A stretch of 64,000 nucleotides of DNA from Ustulina deusta. Its lineage: Eukaryota > Ascomycota > Sordariomycetes > Xylariales > Xylariaceae. Each line of letters begins with the position of its first letter. The stretch's first letter is position 1. Location: the NCBI GenBank assembly GCA_023159155.1, contig JAJNNX010000020.1, forward strand, positions 1-64,000, in the 5' to 3' direction. Under the pieces are notes generated by a model. That model ran no database searches and was not told where the DNA came from. It saw nothing but the letters and a program-made list of their open reading frames with translations. Shown one piece after another: positions 34,672 through 46,306 of the stretch. Both the position numbers and the translations under genes were made by a program.

Positions 34672-37596
34672 ATGGTCAAGTAAGTCTACACCCCAATCCC
34701 CATCTCTTCTACCCTCATCGCTTCCCTTCCCTTCCCTTCCCTTCCTATGTCGACCAGAGGCCAGCTCCTCTGCTATTTCGACTTCGACGTCGGGTGTCGC
34801 TGTCGTCGGCGTCGAGTATCCCCAAAGGAACAAGCAAAAAAAAAGAGGAAAAAAAACCAGCATCATACCCCGCCCGGAGATAAGCCTTTTCTCCTGCTGC
34901 GCGACACTCTGCTTACGATGCACTATTGCTATGCAGCTTCACGATTGACGAGATCCGGTTGCTTATGGACAAGCCGACCAATGTCCGCAACATGTCCGTC
35001 ATTGCCCATGTCGACCATGGAAAGTCCACCTTGACCGATTCCCTCCTGGCCAAGGCCGGTATCATCTCCACCGCAAAAGCCGGCGATGCGAGAGCCACAG
35101 ATACGAGAGCAGACGAGCAGGAACGTGGTATCACCATCAAATCTACCGCCATTTCCCTGTACGGATCTCTGCCGAACGCCGAGGACCTGAAGGATATCGT
35201 CGGCCAAAAGTCCGACGGTACTGATTTCTTGATCAACCTCATCGACTCGCCTGGTCACGTCGATTTCTCTTCCGAAGTCACTGCTGCTCTCCGGGTCACC
35301 GATGGTGCCCTCGTTGTCGTCGACACCATCGAGGGTGTCTGCGTCCAGACCGAGACAGTCCTGCGTCAGGCGCTTACCGAGCGTATCAAGCCCGTCGTCG
35401 TCATCAACAAGGTCGATCGTGCTCTTCTCGAGCTCCAGGTTTCCAAGGAAGACTTGTACCAGACCTTCCTGCGAACCATCGAGTCCGTCAACGTCGTTAT
35501 CTCTACCTACCTCGACAAGGCCCTCGGCGACCTCCAGGTCTACCCTGAGAAGGGTACCGTCGCTTTTGGTTCCGGTCTTCACGGCTGGGCCTTCACCATC
35601 CGCCAGTTCGCTATCCGTTACGCCAAGAAGTTCGGTGTCGACCGAAATAAGATGATGGAGCGCCTCTGGGTAAGTTTTCAGTTACATAGCCGTCCATCTA
35701 CTTCCAGTGGGTGACGAGCCAATGATGCTAACTAACGCCGTATTAGGGTGACAACTACTTCAACGCTGCTACCAAGAAGTGGACCAACAAGGGCACCCAC
35801 GAGGGTAAGCAGCTCGAGCGTGCCTTCAACCAGTTCATCTTGGATCCCATCTTCAAGATCTTCTCCGCCGTCATGAACTTCAAGACAGACGAAGTCACCA
35901 CCCTGCTTTCCAAGCTCGACCTCAAGCTTCCCGCCGAGGACAGGGAGAAGGAGGGCAAGCAGCTCCTCAAGGCTGTCATGCGAACCTTCTTGCCCGCTGC
36001 CGACTCTCTTCTGGAAATGATGATTCTCCACCTTCCTTCACCCGTCACGGCCCAGAGGTACCGTGTCGAGACTCTATACGAGGGCCCCCCCGATGATGAG
36101 GCCGCTATCGGTATCCGTGACTGTGACCCCAAGGGCCCTCTCATGCTTTACGTTTCCAAGATGGTGCCGACTTCCGATAAGGGCCGTTTCTACGCTTTCG
36201 GCCGTGTCTTCTCCGGTACCGTCAAGTCTGGTATCAAGGTCCGCATCCAGGGTCCTAACTACACTCCTGGCAAGAAGGAGGATCTGTTCATCAAGGCTAT
36301 CCAGCGTACCGTTCTGATGATGGGCGGCAAGGTCGAGCCCATTGATGACATGCCCGCCGGTAACATTGTTGGTCTCGTCGGTATTGACCAGTTCTTGCTC
36401 AAGTCTGGTACCCTAACCAACCTTGACACCGCCCACAACCTCAAGGTCATGAAGTTCTCCGTGTCGCCTGTCGTCACTCGGTCCGTCCAGGTCAAGAACG
36501 CTCAAGATCTCCCTAAGTTGGTGGAAGGTCTTAAGCGTCTGTCCAAGTCTGATCCTTGCGTCGTGACCTCCATCAGTCCTTCTGGTGAGCACGTCGTTGC
36601 TGGTGCTGGTGAACTGCATCTCGAGATTTGCTTGAAGGATCTCGAGGACGACCACGCTGGTGTTCCTCTCATCTTCTCCGACCCTGTTACCCAGTACCGT
36701 GAGACCGTCGGTGGAAAGTCATCCATCACCGCTCTCTCCAAGTCTCCCAATAAGCACAACCGTCTGTACATGGTTGCCGAGCCCTTGGACGAGGAATTAT
36801 CCAAGGCCATTGAGGATGGCAAGATTTCCCCTCGTGATGATTTCAAGGCCCGTGCTCGTGTACTAGCCGACGACTTCGGCTGGGACGTCACCGATGCCCG
36901 AAAGATCTGGTGCTTCGGTCCCGACGGTACCGGCGCCAACTTGCTTATTGACCAGAGCAAGGCTGTTCAGTACCTAAATGAAATCAAGGACTCTGTTGTC
37001 TCTGGTTTCCAATGGGCTAGCAGGGAAGGTCCCATTGCCGAAGAGCCCATGCGTAGCGTCCGCTGGAACATCCTTGATGTTACTCTGCACGCTGATGCTA
37101 TTCACCGTGGTGGTGGTCAAATCATCCCTACTGCCAGACGTGTGCTTTACGCCGCTGCCCTGCTAGCTGAGCCTGCTCTGCAGGAACCTGTATTCCTGGT
37201 CGAGATCCAGGTGCCCGAGAGCGCCATGGGTGGTGTCTACGGTGTCCTAACCCGCAGAAGAGGTCACGTCTTCAACGAGGAGCAGCGCCCTGGTACCCCT
37301 CTGTTCACCATCAAGGCCTACCTTCCCATCATGGAGTCGTTCGGTTTCAACGCCGATCTTCGACAGGCCACTTCCGGCCAGGCCTTCCCACAGATGGTCT
37401 TCGACCACTGGCAACTCCTACCTGGTGGCTCACCCATCGACAAGACCTCCAAGGTCGGCCAGATCGTCGAGGGAATGCGGAAGCGTAAGGGTATCAAGGT
37501 TGAGGTACCAGATATTAGCAACGTAAGCCCCCCTTGTTCGCTCAAAATTGGTGACAATTCACTAATTCATGACTCTAGTACTACGACAAGCTATAA
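34672..37596 (+). CDS. Translation elongation factor 2 (eEF2)
   Basis: Four exons (34672-34679, 34937-35669, 35747-37522, 37579-37596) join to 844 residues, the usual fungal length. The first coding exon is 8 bp (ATGGTCAA) and the last is 18 bp (YYDKL plus stop); both are needed for the canonical MVNFTIDEIR start and YYDKL end. GTPase motifs are AHVDHGKST (26-34), RGIT, DSPGH and NKVD. The segment [14 protein letters not shown] carries the diphthamide histidine at His700. The protein moves tRNAs and mRNA on the ribosome with GTP. Intron 1 is 257 bp and contains a TTCCC repeat (34,721-34,745); introns 2 and 3 are 77 and 56 bp, and intron 2 has a GCTAACTAAC branch-like site. Codon use is C-ending and regular, as expected for high expression. 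Confidence 0.98.
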
Positions 37597-38765
37597 AAGA
37601 TTCCCCGCTTTGATTATAGACTACGACCTCATGTCAATCCTGACGAATACCATGAGATGGCTCGACGCATTGATGGCGCGTTTGGGGGTGGTGCAGAGTC
37701 TTCGAGGTTGGCGCGGATTGATTTGCGGCTGTGTGGTACAGAAAAGCTAAACAAAGGCACTTATCGTGGAGCTTTGTGGCTGTTATCCATTCATCCGGTT
37801 TATTTGTAGTTAAGACAATTGATAATAAGTTAAAAACAACATATCAGGTGATTGACACAATATTAGTATGTGATAGGTAGCTGAAGGTATGTTCTCGGCG
37901 ATGTAGATCGCTGATGGGGAAACATATGCTATCATGTATTGCCGGGCTAATTGATTCACAGCTAAACTTAAATGCGAGAAAGAAGACCAGTTGTATCCTC
38001 TGTGTGGTTTTTCATTTGACACCTCTAGTTGTTATTAAAGTTAAGCCGAAGTGAAAACGAACGCATCGACATGCTCTTATATCGGGTCAAACACGTCTGT
38101 TAGATTCGGGCTGAAAAGATAATGCAACCTGGGTTGAGTGTTGTGTAAGAATAGTTATATGGTAGAATTGTGGGTGAATATTAAAATCTTGCCATGTTCC
38201 TGTACTACTTTTCGCTTTTTATCCTCACCGACCGCAGTGACGAGCAATTATTGACATAGCACTAAGTCCAGTTTTATCTATGGCCGAGACAAAAGAGGTA
38301 AACTTTGCCTATACTACTCATAACTTCTTTTATAGCTTTCATGGCTGCTCTCTTCACCTACCACGATAGAGGTGCTTAGCGGAAAGGGTGTGGTAAAATG
38401 GTCTTGGTGTCTCTGGCAGTAAAGCATATTAGGGGGCAATTAGAGTCTCTGTCGTAAGACTACTGACAAAACGGGCAGGCGGGTACGCGAATAGGTCGGG
38501 AACAGAACAGAATGCTACATAATACTTAGTAATGCTCTACGATTTTATGAAGGATTCCTCAATCCTTTTATTTGTCAGTGATATATATACACTTACTATT
38601 CCACCTATCTAGTCTTAATGACATGGGAGCCTGGTACAGATAACAACACCAATACCTCAGTCCAAAAAAATAATAATAAACAATCAAAGTCGTCATCTTG
38701 GATGAAGTAAGGTTAATATAGCAGCGAGGGGTAATTGGAAAAGATTAACTGCTCACCTATCCGTC
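37597..38765. other. Spacer between EF2 and the copia element
   Basis: About 1.2 kb of ordinary composition holds the EF2 3' end. No gene is recognised. Its last five bases (CCGTC, 38,761-38,765) are the left target-site duplication of the copia element. Part of it may be the original promoter of the acetamidase gene now on the other side of the element. Confidence 0.55.
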
Positions 38766-38915
38766 TGTTGGAATGTGGAGATTAGGTACACTCTATTCTC
38801 TGACTATATGTATCACTAGATTCCCCCGGACCCTTGGTTCTTGATTTTTCCTTTTGATTATCTTAAATATACAAAACATTCTGCTTACTTATATATATAT
38901 CTACTTATTTTAATA
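38766..38915 (+). repeat. Left (5') LTR of the copia element
   Basis: It is 150 bp and aligns without gaps to 46,089-46,238; every difference I see is a transition. It is followed by AGTTATAAGCCCGG, the position of the primer-binding site; the tRNA is not identified. Confidence 0.92.
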
Positions 38916-40769
38916 AGTTATAAGCCCGGAACAGCTTACTTATATTGTTTTTAATATAAACGCTACTTAATAGTCTTGCTTAATTTAAACGCTAGCGGAC
39001 TTATAATTTTTTATAAATATTTTTCCGATCTTTTGCTGCAATAAAATCTTTTAAAACGTTTTAATATTAAATAAAAATATTAATTCTAAACAAAAGCTAA
39101 TTTGCTTTACTTGTTTTATAAACGCTATATAATATATAAATATTTTATTTAACTTATATAATTTCCGATATAATAAATAAACAAGACTTTTTTTCTAAAA
39201 CTAAAACAAACAAAAATTCTAATATTACTTATTTTTCCTATTACTTTTATAAACTAAAGCTAACTTAGGACGTTATAGCGTAATTTAGCTACTAAATTTT
39301 TAGTTTTAGCTATTTATTAGGTATTTTAGCTATAAAACTTTATTAACGCTAAGCTTAGCAAAGAAAATTCCTGCTGCTAGCTATTTTATTTTTTAGATAT
39401 TTTAAAACACTTAACTTTTTATTTTTAGATATTTATAATTTATTTATTTAAATAGAACCAAAAATATAATATTTTTAAATACTAAACAATATTTTTTTAG
39501 ATTAAGGCTACTTTTTTGTTTTTTTATTTTTAAACTTCTTAATAAAGATAATTTTTTATATTTTGTTACTAAATTAATTACTGCTTTACCTAATTTATTT
39601 ATAAATAAATCTAAAAGCAAATTTCTTTTATTTAATAATATTCTATCCCGCGATTTATTACTGAATCTACAACTTATATTACTACCTCTTTTATTTCTAA
39701 ACAAATTAAACTTTTTTAGTTTTAAAGTTATTACTTAAAAAAATTCTCTTACTTTTTTATTTCTAACTCTAGTACTACTTATATACGTAGTAGTATTTAT
39801 ACTAGTTATTTCTATACGATCAATAGTACTTATACTTGCCCCTACGCGTCTAATAATGCTTGGACCGGCTAACTATATACTAATACTAGTACTTCTACCT
39901 GTTTTTTTTATATTTTTAATAATACATTTTTAGGCGCTACTAAGCCTACTACCTATTATATAAAAGTCCAAACAAAAAACTATTGCTTCCGTTTTTAACC
40001 CTAATATTAAAGCCTTAGTTTTTAAAACCTATTTAAAAGTAGCTTAGCAAAATAGTTGTAATAAGCAAAGTTAAATCAATAAGTTTAAGGTCTATCCTTA
40101 TAATAAACTTTTCTATAGATTATATTAAGTTTATTAAAAAAATATTTAAATATTTATTAATAACAAAATATAAATAACTTTTATTTAAAAAAACTTAGAC
40201 TTTAATTCTTGTTTAATAAGCTAGCAAAAATATTGCTATTTATTAAAAGAGAATTAAAGACTAAAAAAACAAACAGGACAAAGCTTACGTAGCAATTTAG
40301 AGTTAGCTCGGACCTAATGTCCAAGCAGCAATTAAACATACTAACGTAGTCCTTTATAATACTGCTGCCCTTATATAAACAAAGATTATTAAAAAATTTA
40401 AACTTTGTAGTAATATTATTTTTTAATTACTAATATACAAATAGAATAATACTACCCTGGAGTCCTACAAAAATAATATAACTAAGCTAGCTTTAGAATT
40501 CCAAACTATTTAAAACAAATTAATAGAGCTAAATAGTACTTATATTATTATAGAACTAATTTTTATTAATAAATTTTTTAATTTTTTTAGATCTTTTTTT
40601 AATATATTTTTTATTACTTTTTTTTAATATTATAATATTATATTTAAACAAAATAAAAATAATATAATTATAAAAAAGGCTATTATTTTTAATAAAGCTG
40701 TTATAGCTGCTAAACAAAAATAGTAAAATCAAAAGTTAAAAAAAAGCAATATAAACTTATTAGCTTTTA

Positions 40770-40835
40770 GCAAAAGGCCTAAGTGTATTTACTATAAAAA
40801 GATTTATTTTTTATAAAAATGCTTTACTAAGTTTT
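40770..40835 (+). pseudogene. Copia gag zinc-knuckle remnant
   Basis: Translation gives RPKCIYYKKIYF, a stop, then KCFTKFF. This fits a CxxCxxxxHxxxxC knuckle with the second cysteine changed to Tyr and the His changed to Tyr or Phe, as transitions would do. It lies upstream of the protease, as expected for gag. Confidence 0.55.
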
Positions 40836-41235
40836 TTTAGCTAGCTTTTAAAAAATAGCAAAAAAATAAAAAATAAAATAATAAATAAAAACGTAAAAAA
40901 AGCAAAAATAATAACAACAATAACCCTATTAGTTATAATCTTTTTTTTTTTGCTACTAATAGTTTTAAATCTTTTGACTTTATTTTTATTAATTTTAGCC
41001 TTGCTACTAATATAGCTCTAACTATAATTTTAGAACTAAGTTTTTTTACTAAAATATTTAGTATTAATATAAATACTACTATTTTTTTTTTAACTAAAAC
41101 TATATTAATTATTATTTTTAATATACTTAAACCGTTTTATAGCGTTCTAAAAAAATCCTATATAGCTAACGCTTTTTTAAAGTTTAGTTTTGCTAACTTT
41201 GGTAATATAACAGGCAGTTTTTTTGTTAAAAAACT

Positions 41236-41290
41236 AAAGTTTATTATTGCTTTAGATACGGGCTGTAGTTAGTACTCCTTTTGTAACTAT
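41236..41290 (+). pseudogene. Copia aspartic protease remnant
   Basis: The frame reads FIIALDTGCS followed by a stop and YSF, matching the LDTG/LDSG active-site box of copia proteases. The intact DTG shows where the protease domain lies. Confidence 0.65.
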
Positions 41291-41669
41291 AGTAGCTTTT
41301 TTAATATAAAAAAGTATACTAGTCCAGGGATATTAAGGATAAAAAAAAAAGTAGTAATGCCTAAAAAGATAGGAGATTATATAGTTACTTTAATAATAAA
41401 TAGCCAAAAAAAGCAAATAATTTTTTATAACACTATTTATTCTTCCGAAAACGGGGTAAATCTGATTTTTATTTTCTAATTTTCCAAAAAAGGAACTAAA
41501 TTCTTTTTTTGCTATAACAAAGCTTTTAGTACTAAAGAAAAAGACTGCTTTATAACAACTAGAACTATTAGTAGCTTATATTTAGTTAATATTTCTAATA
41601 ATAATATTAATATTATAGCCTTAAACATTAGCCTTTATACTTATTTTCTATTTAACCCTAGAATATAAA

Positions 41670-42660
41670 TCTAGTATAAACAACTAGGACACCTAAGCAA
41701 CTAAGGCCTAAAGGACCTAATAAACTATTTAATTAGAATACTTTTTATTTAAAAATATTACTTTTATAAAACCTAAATTAAAGGATAGATAAAAGAAACC
41801 TCTTATATAAAGTCTTTATAGAAAAGAACATAAAAACTACAATTATTATATATAGATTTTGCAGATATACTAACTAAAGCAAACCAAGTTATAAGGCATA
41901 ATAAGTTAACCTAGTAGGTAGTTATCAAAAATGATTTTATTAAAATAACCTAGATATATCCTATAAAGTCAACTTTAGAATTTCTAAAATTGTTCTAAAC
42001 TTTTTTTAATTAAAAAAAACAGCTAAAGCAAAAATGCTATACTATTACCTTAGATTAAAGACCTATATTTATAAAAAATGCCTTTAAAGTACTATATTAT
42101 AATAAAAGCATAGCATTATACCTTTTAGTTATTAATTAGTATTAGTAAAACCATATTGCTAAAAAAGCTATAGAAGTACTAAAAGATATTGTTTAATAAC
42201 TGCTAATTATAGCTATTTTGTCCGGTATTAATTCTTACTATTAGCTAGTGCTAGTCTGTACTACTATATACTTAAAAAATCTGCATCTAATTAATAAACT
42301 AGAAAAAAAGATATTTTATAAAATGTAGTATAGTGTTTTACTAGACTTAGTATATTTTTAAACCGTTAAAAGTTTAGACTTTTATTTTTTAAAAAGCAGA
42401 GCTTTTATTTTTAATAAAAAAATAGAACTTTATATTATATTAGAATATTAAAAAAAAAGCATTATAAATTACTTTGTTTTTTTAAACTCTAATTAAATAA
42501 TTTATATAAATAATATTAAGTTTAAAAAATATTAAATCTATGCTTTTATTAAAGACTGGTTTTCTATATATAGAACAGTATATTTTGCTTTAGATACTAG
42601 CAAAACAACTATAATAGTAGGAACTAAAAATATTACTAAGTAAAAAGCTAATATTAAATA
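41670..42660 (+). pseudogene. Copia integrase remnant
   Basis: It begins with a pre-integrase-like QLGHLSN, stop, GLKDLINY (41,681-41,732), followed by an integrase core-like run (YIDFADILTKANQVIRHNKL, then VVIKNDFIKIT and YPIKSTLEFLKLF). It is placed between protease and reverse transcriptase, which is the diagnostic copia order. Frames are broken by many stops. Confidence 0.7.
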
Positions 42661-43339
42661 TATTAGATTTTAGATCTTTAATAAACTAAAAAATAGTATA
42701 AATAATATAATTAATAAAAATCCTAAATTACTTATTTTAGAAAGAAGTGCTCCTTTATGTACCTAAAAACATATATATAAGTATATATTTAAAAAATCTT
42801 TAAAAAATACTATATTACCTAGGTCTAGTAGAACTATTTATAGTTAAAGTTTTTTTTTTATGTTTAAACTAAGTATTAGTTTTAGAACAGCTAATAAAAA
42901 TAACTCCGGGCAAGACTTTTTTATATAAATTTTTAATAATTTTAATAATAAATTATTAGTACTACAAAACTATATTATAGTAATACTACTTTTAAAAGTT
43001 TAAAAAAACTATTTTAATTTATGCTTTAGGATAGAATAACTTAAATAGTTCTAACTACTAGCGTTAAATCTAGTGCATAAAGCAGTAATAAATCAAATCA
43101 ATATTGACCCATTCTAAATAATAATATTACTTATCGGTATTATATACGTTTTTTTTTTTAGCAAAAATAACCGAACCAAAAACAGTTAACCAAGCTAAAA
43201 ATAACGCTTATTAGTATAGCTAGTACAAAAGTATAAAAAACAAACATAAATTACTAGTTAATAATAGGACTTAGGTACTTTATAATTTTTTATTAAAATA
43301 TAAAGTATTATTTAAAAAATAAGTATTTAAGCTAAAACG

Positions 43340-44060
43340 TAGACTAAATAAGTTAATTGCCTATTATAAAGCTTGCTAAGTAATTAAAAGCTTTAAACAA
43401 ATAGAAAGCTTTAACTATAATAAGACTTTTGCTTTAGTAGTTAAACTTATAAACTATAAAACAATTTTTATTATTACTATAACTTTTAATCTTAAGTTTG
43501 AATAAATAAATGTTAAAATAACGTTTTTTTATAAAAAAATAAATAAAAAGATCTATATTAAATAATTAATTAAGTTCAAAAATGGCACTAATAAAGTATA
43601 CAAATTATAAAAGGCTTTATATAGCTTAAAGCAAGCACTTAGAATCTAGTATAAAACTTTAGCCATTTTTTTAAAAAGATTTAGCTTTGTTTTTTTAAAC
43701 GCTAATATTGGAATGTTTACTAAAAAGTATACTTATATTACTATTTATATAAACAACCTTTTAATTGCTGTTTTTTTTATAAAAAAAATTAATAAAATAA
43801 AGTCTGCCCTATATAATAAGTTTAATATAATAGATCTTAAACCTTGCTTATATTACTTAGGAATAATTGTTAAGAAAAACCAGCCTAATAAAGCAATTTA
43901 TTTTAGGTAAAGTGCTTATATAAAGAAAGTTTTTTAAGATTTTGATTTTTAAAAAACAAAGCTTAAAAATACTCCTATAGAAACTAAAGCCTTTAAATTA
44001 CTACTAGTAGATTATATATTTATACTTAAAAATAAAGCCTAGTATATAAGTACTGTAGGG
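43340..44060 (+). pseudogene. Copia reverse transcriptase remnant
   Basis: A 65-codon stretch (43,713-43,910) stays open and reads YTYITIYINNLLIA and then KFNIIDLKPCLYYLGIIV, matching the YVDDLLIA and DLG..YYLG motifs of copia RT. The catalytic Asp-Asp is Asn-Asn. The downstream AYIKKVF segment continues the domain. Confidence 0.85.
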
Positions 44061-44269
44061 TTATTAATATATGCTATGCTTAGTACTTGATTTAATATTA
44101 TATTTGCTATTTTTTTTTATAGTTGATTTATAGCAAAGCTTAATAAAGCCTATAGATTAGCAGTTAGTTATATTTTTAAATATTTAAGAAGAACTACAAA
44201 TATAGAATTAGTATATTGTAAAAAACTCTAAAACTTAGTTAGTTATATTAATATGAACTATACTAGCAA

Positions 44270-44697
44270 TTAAAATATTTGCAGGTCTACTTTAGGATAT
44301 GTTTTTTATATTAGTAGCAGAGCACTTAGCTAGAGTTCTAAGTAATAAACTATTATATTTTTATTCTTTTATAAAACTAAATATATTAGTTAAATATAAA
44401 CTATTAAAAAAGCTATCTAACTAAAGTTATTACTAAAAAAGCTAAATGTTATCTAAGGAATAAATATTATAATTATTTATAAAAATAACTAAAAAGCTAT
44501 TGTTTTAGTAAGTAACCTTTTATATTATATTAATACTAAGTATATAATTATTTAGTTTAAGTTTGTTTATAAATAATAAGCTAATAGTAATATTAAGCTT
44601 TAGTATATTTTTACTAACTAATAAGTAGTAGATAGGTTAACTAAGATATTACTAAAAGATAAATTTTTAGTTTTCTGAAATGCTTTAGGTTTAGAGT
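44270..44697 (+). pseudogene. Copia RNase H remnant
   Basis: The reading STLGYVFYISSRALS, stop, SSK, then a KLLLKKLNVI run, YYINTKYI and VVDRLTKILLKDKF follow the order of the copia RNase H domain at the end of pol. The last recognisable residues are ALGLE near 44,697. Confidence 0.75.
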
Positions 44698-46088
44698 AAG
44701 TAGAAATAAGATTAAGCAAAACCTTATATATTTAATAATATTATATTTTAAAAGGCTATAAGGATATTTATTTATATAGAACTTATTTAACTTGTTTTTA
44801 AAAGCTTTTATTTTTTTAGGCGTTCTATTTCAAAGAACTTTCGAATTTATTAATACTTATTACTGCTCTTAATAAAGCACTTTATATATTAGCAAAGCTG
44901 CCCTATAACTAAAAAAATAACAAAATAATTATATAATTATTATTGTAAAGGATTTTTTTTTTACTATTTATATATTATTATAAAAACTTTAAATTTACTA
45001 AAATAACCTTACTTATTAATACTAAGCTATTAGTTATTACGCTATCTAATTTTATTATTATTATTTATTTTAAAACAATATTAAGTAGGAGTTTTTATTA
45101 CTAGCTATTAGAAATATATCTATATTAAACCTAGTTAGTTTTTTTATAGAACTATTAATATATTTAGAGTTAACTAGCAATTAACTAGTTAAATACTTAA
45201 AATAATATTATAATTCTATAGTTATAGCTATATCTTATGTTTACCTAAAATTAATATTTTTTAGTTATTTAAGAGAAAAGAAAAATTAGAAAGTTAGTAA
45301 TGTAATACTTAACACTTATACTTAGGATATATTTAGTACGTTTTATAACTACTAAAAAAATAATAAAAAAATTTAAATAAGTTTTTTTTGTATTTTAACT
45401 AAACAACTAATAAAAAACTTATAAAAAGATATAAAATAGTATATTTTTGCTATAGCAATAATAGCTAACCTATTTAGAAGTAAAGCTGCAGTATTTTAGG
45501 ACTGCAACCCTGTTCAAAATATAATAACTAGATTATATACTAAAAACGTTTTTTAAAAAAAATAATAGATTTTTTTAGATTTTATTTTTAAAAAAGTCCA
45601 AACGTTTATAATATAATATAATACTAACAATACATTTAGTAGCTAAAACTTATATTTATTATATAGTATGCTATAAATTTATTAATAAGTAGCTATAAAA
45701 GATTATTTCTACTTAGGCCCTAATAACCTAAAACTAAAAGACTACGTATGCCTAGCTAGGTAATTTATATATTATTATTAACTAGCCTATATTTATTTTT
45801 TTTTCTTTTTTCTATAGGGGTTTTTTATAGGTTCAGCTAGTGCTAAGAACTCTAAATAAGATAAAAAAAAAATATTAAAAGTACTAACAGGCTTTTAGAA
45901 CTTTAATATATTAAAGCTTTCTATAGAAGGGACCTACTATGAATTATAAAGGGGGGAAATCTAGTAATATATTTAAAATTTTTTAAAAAACGTTAAAACA
46001 CTATATCTGCTATCTATATTTATAAGTTATGTTTTATATAATTATATTAAATAACTAAAACAATATACAAGTTTAGAGTGAGTAGGAG
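44698..46088 (+). other. Unassigned 1.4-kb 3' segment of the copia element
   Basis: AT-rich sequence between the end of RNase H and the right LTR. It shows no domain I recognise on either strand. It contains AAAGGGGGGAAA (45,948-45,959), which resembles a polypurine tract but lies about 130 bp before the LTR. A second purine run (GAGTGAGTAGGAG) abuts the LTR. Confidence 0.5.
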
Positions 46089-46238
46089 TGTTGGAATATG
46101 GAGATTAGGTATATTTTATTTTCTGATTATATATATTATTAGATTCCCCCGGACCTTTGGTCCTTGATTTTTCTTTCTGATTATCCTAAATATATAAGAC
46201 ATTCTGCTCACTTGTATACGTATCTACTTATCTTGACA
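46089..46238 (+). repeat. Right (3') LTR of the copia element
   Basis: It is the 150-bp partner of 38,766-38,915, ending CTTGACA and followed by the duplicated CCGTC (46,239-46,243). It lies 68 bp before the acetamidase start codon, so it may provide or replace that gene's promoter. Confidence 0.92.
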
Positions 46239-46306
46239 CCGTCTATCTATCCATCTATTCACCTTCCGATAGCATAATTAGCATTTACTATCTACGTCTT
46301 GGAGCA

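Larger units (their letters stand above)
38766..46238 (+). mobile_element. Degenerate Ty1/copia LTR retrotransposon
   Basis: Direct 150-bp LTRs (38,766-38,915 and 46,089-46,238) begin TGTTGGAAT and end TTTAATA or CTTGACA. Both ends are bounded by CCGTC (38,761-38,765 and 46,239-46,243), a 5-bp target-site duplication. Plus-strand remnants run in copia order: gag zinc knuckle, protease, integrase, reverse transcriptase, RNase H. Stops are frequent and AT content extreme, so it is inactive and RIP-mutated. The AT-rich block ends almost exactly with the element. About 1.4 kb between RNase H and the right LTR is unexplained. Confidence 0.95.

Noticed and set aside
34929..35582. 217-codon minus-strand open frame over EF2
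   Set aside because: Shadow of a codon-biased highly expressed gene; the plus-strand EF2 explains the openness.
13066..38765. Secondary-metabolite gene cluster
   Set aside because: No polyketide synthase, peptide synthetase, terpene synthase or cluster regulator; genes are housekeeping or unrelated.
39444..39704. 86-codon minus-strand open frame inside the copia element
   Set aside because: Antisense to the element and low-complexity; no ATG-started or conserved product.
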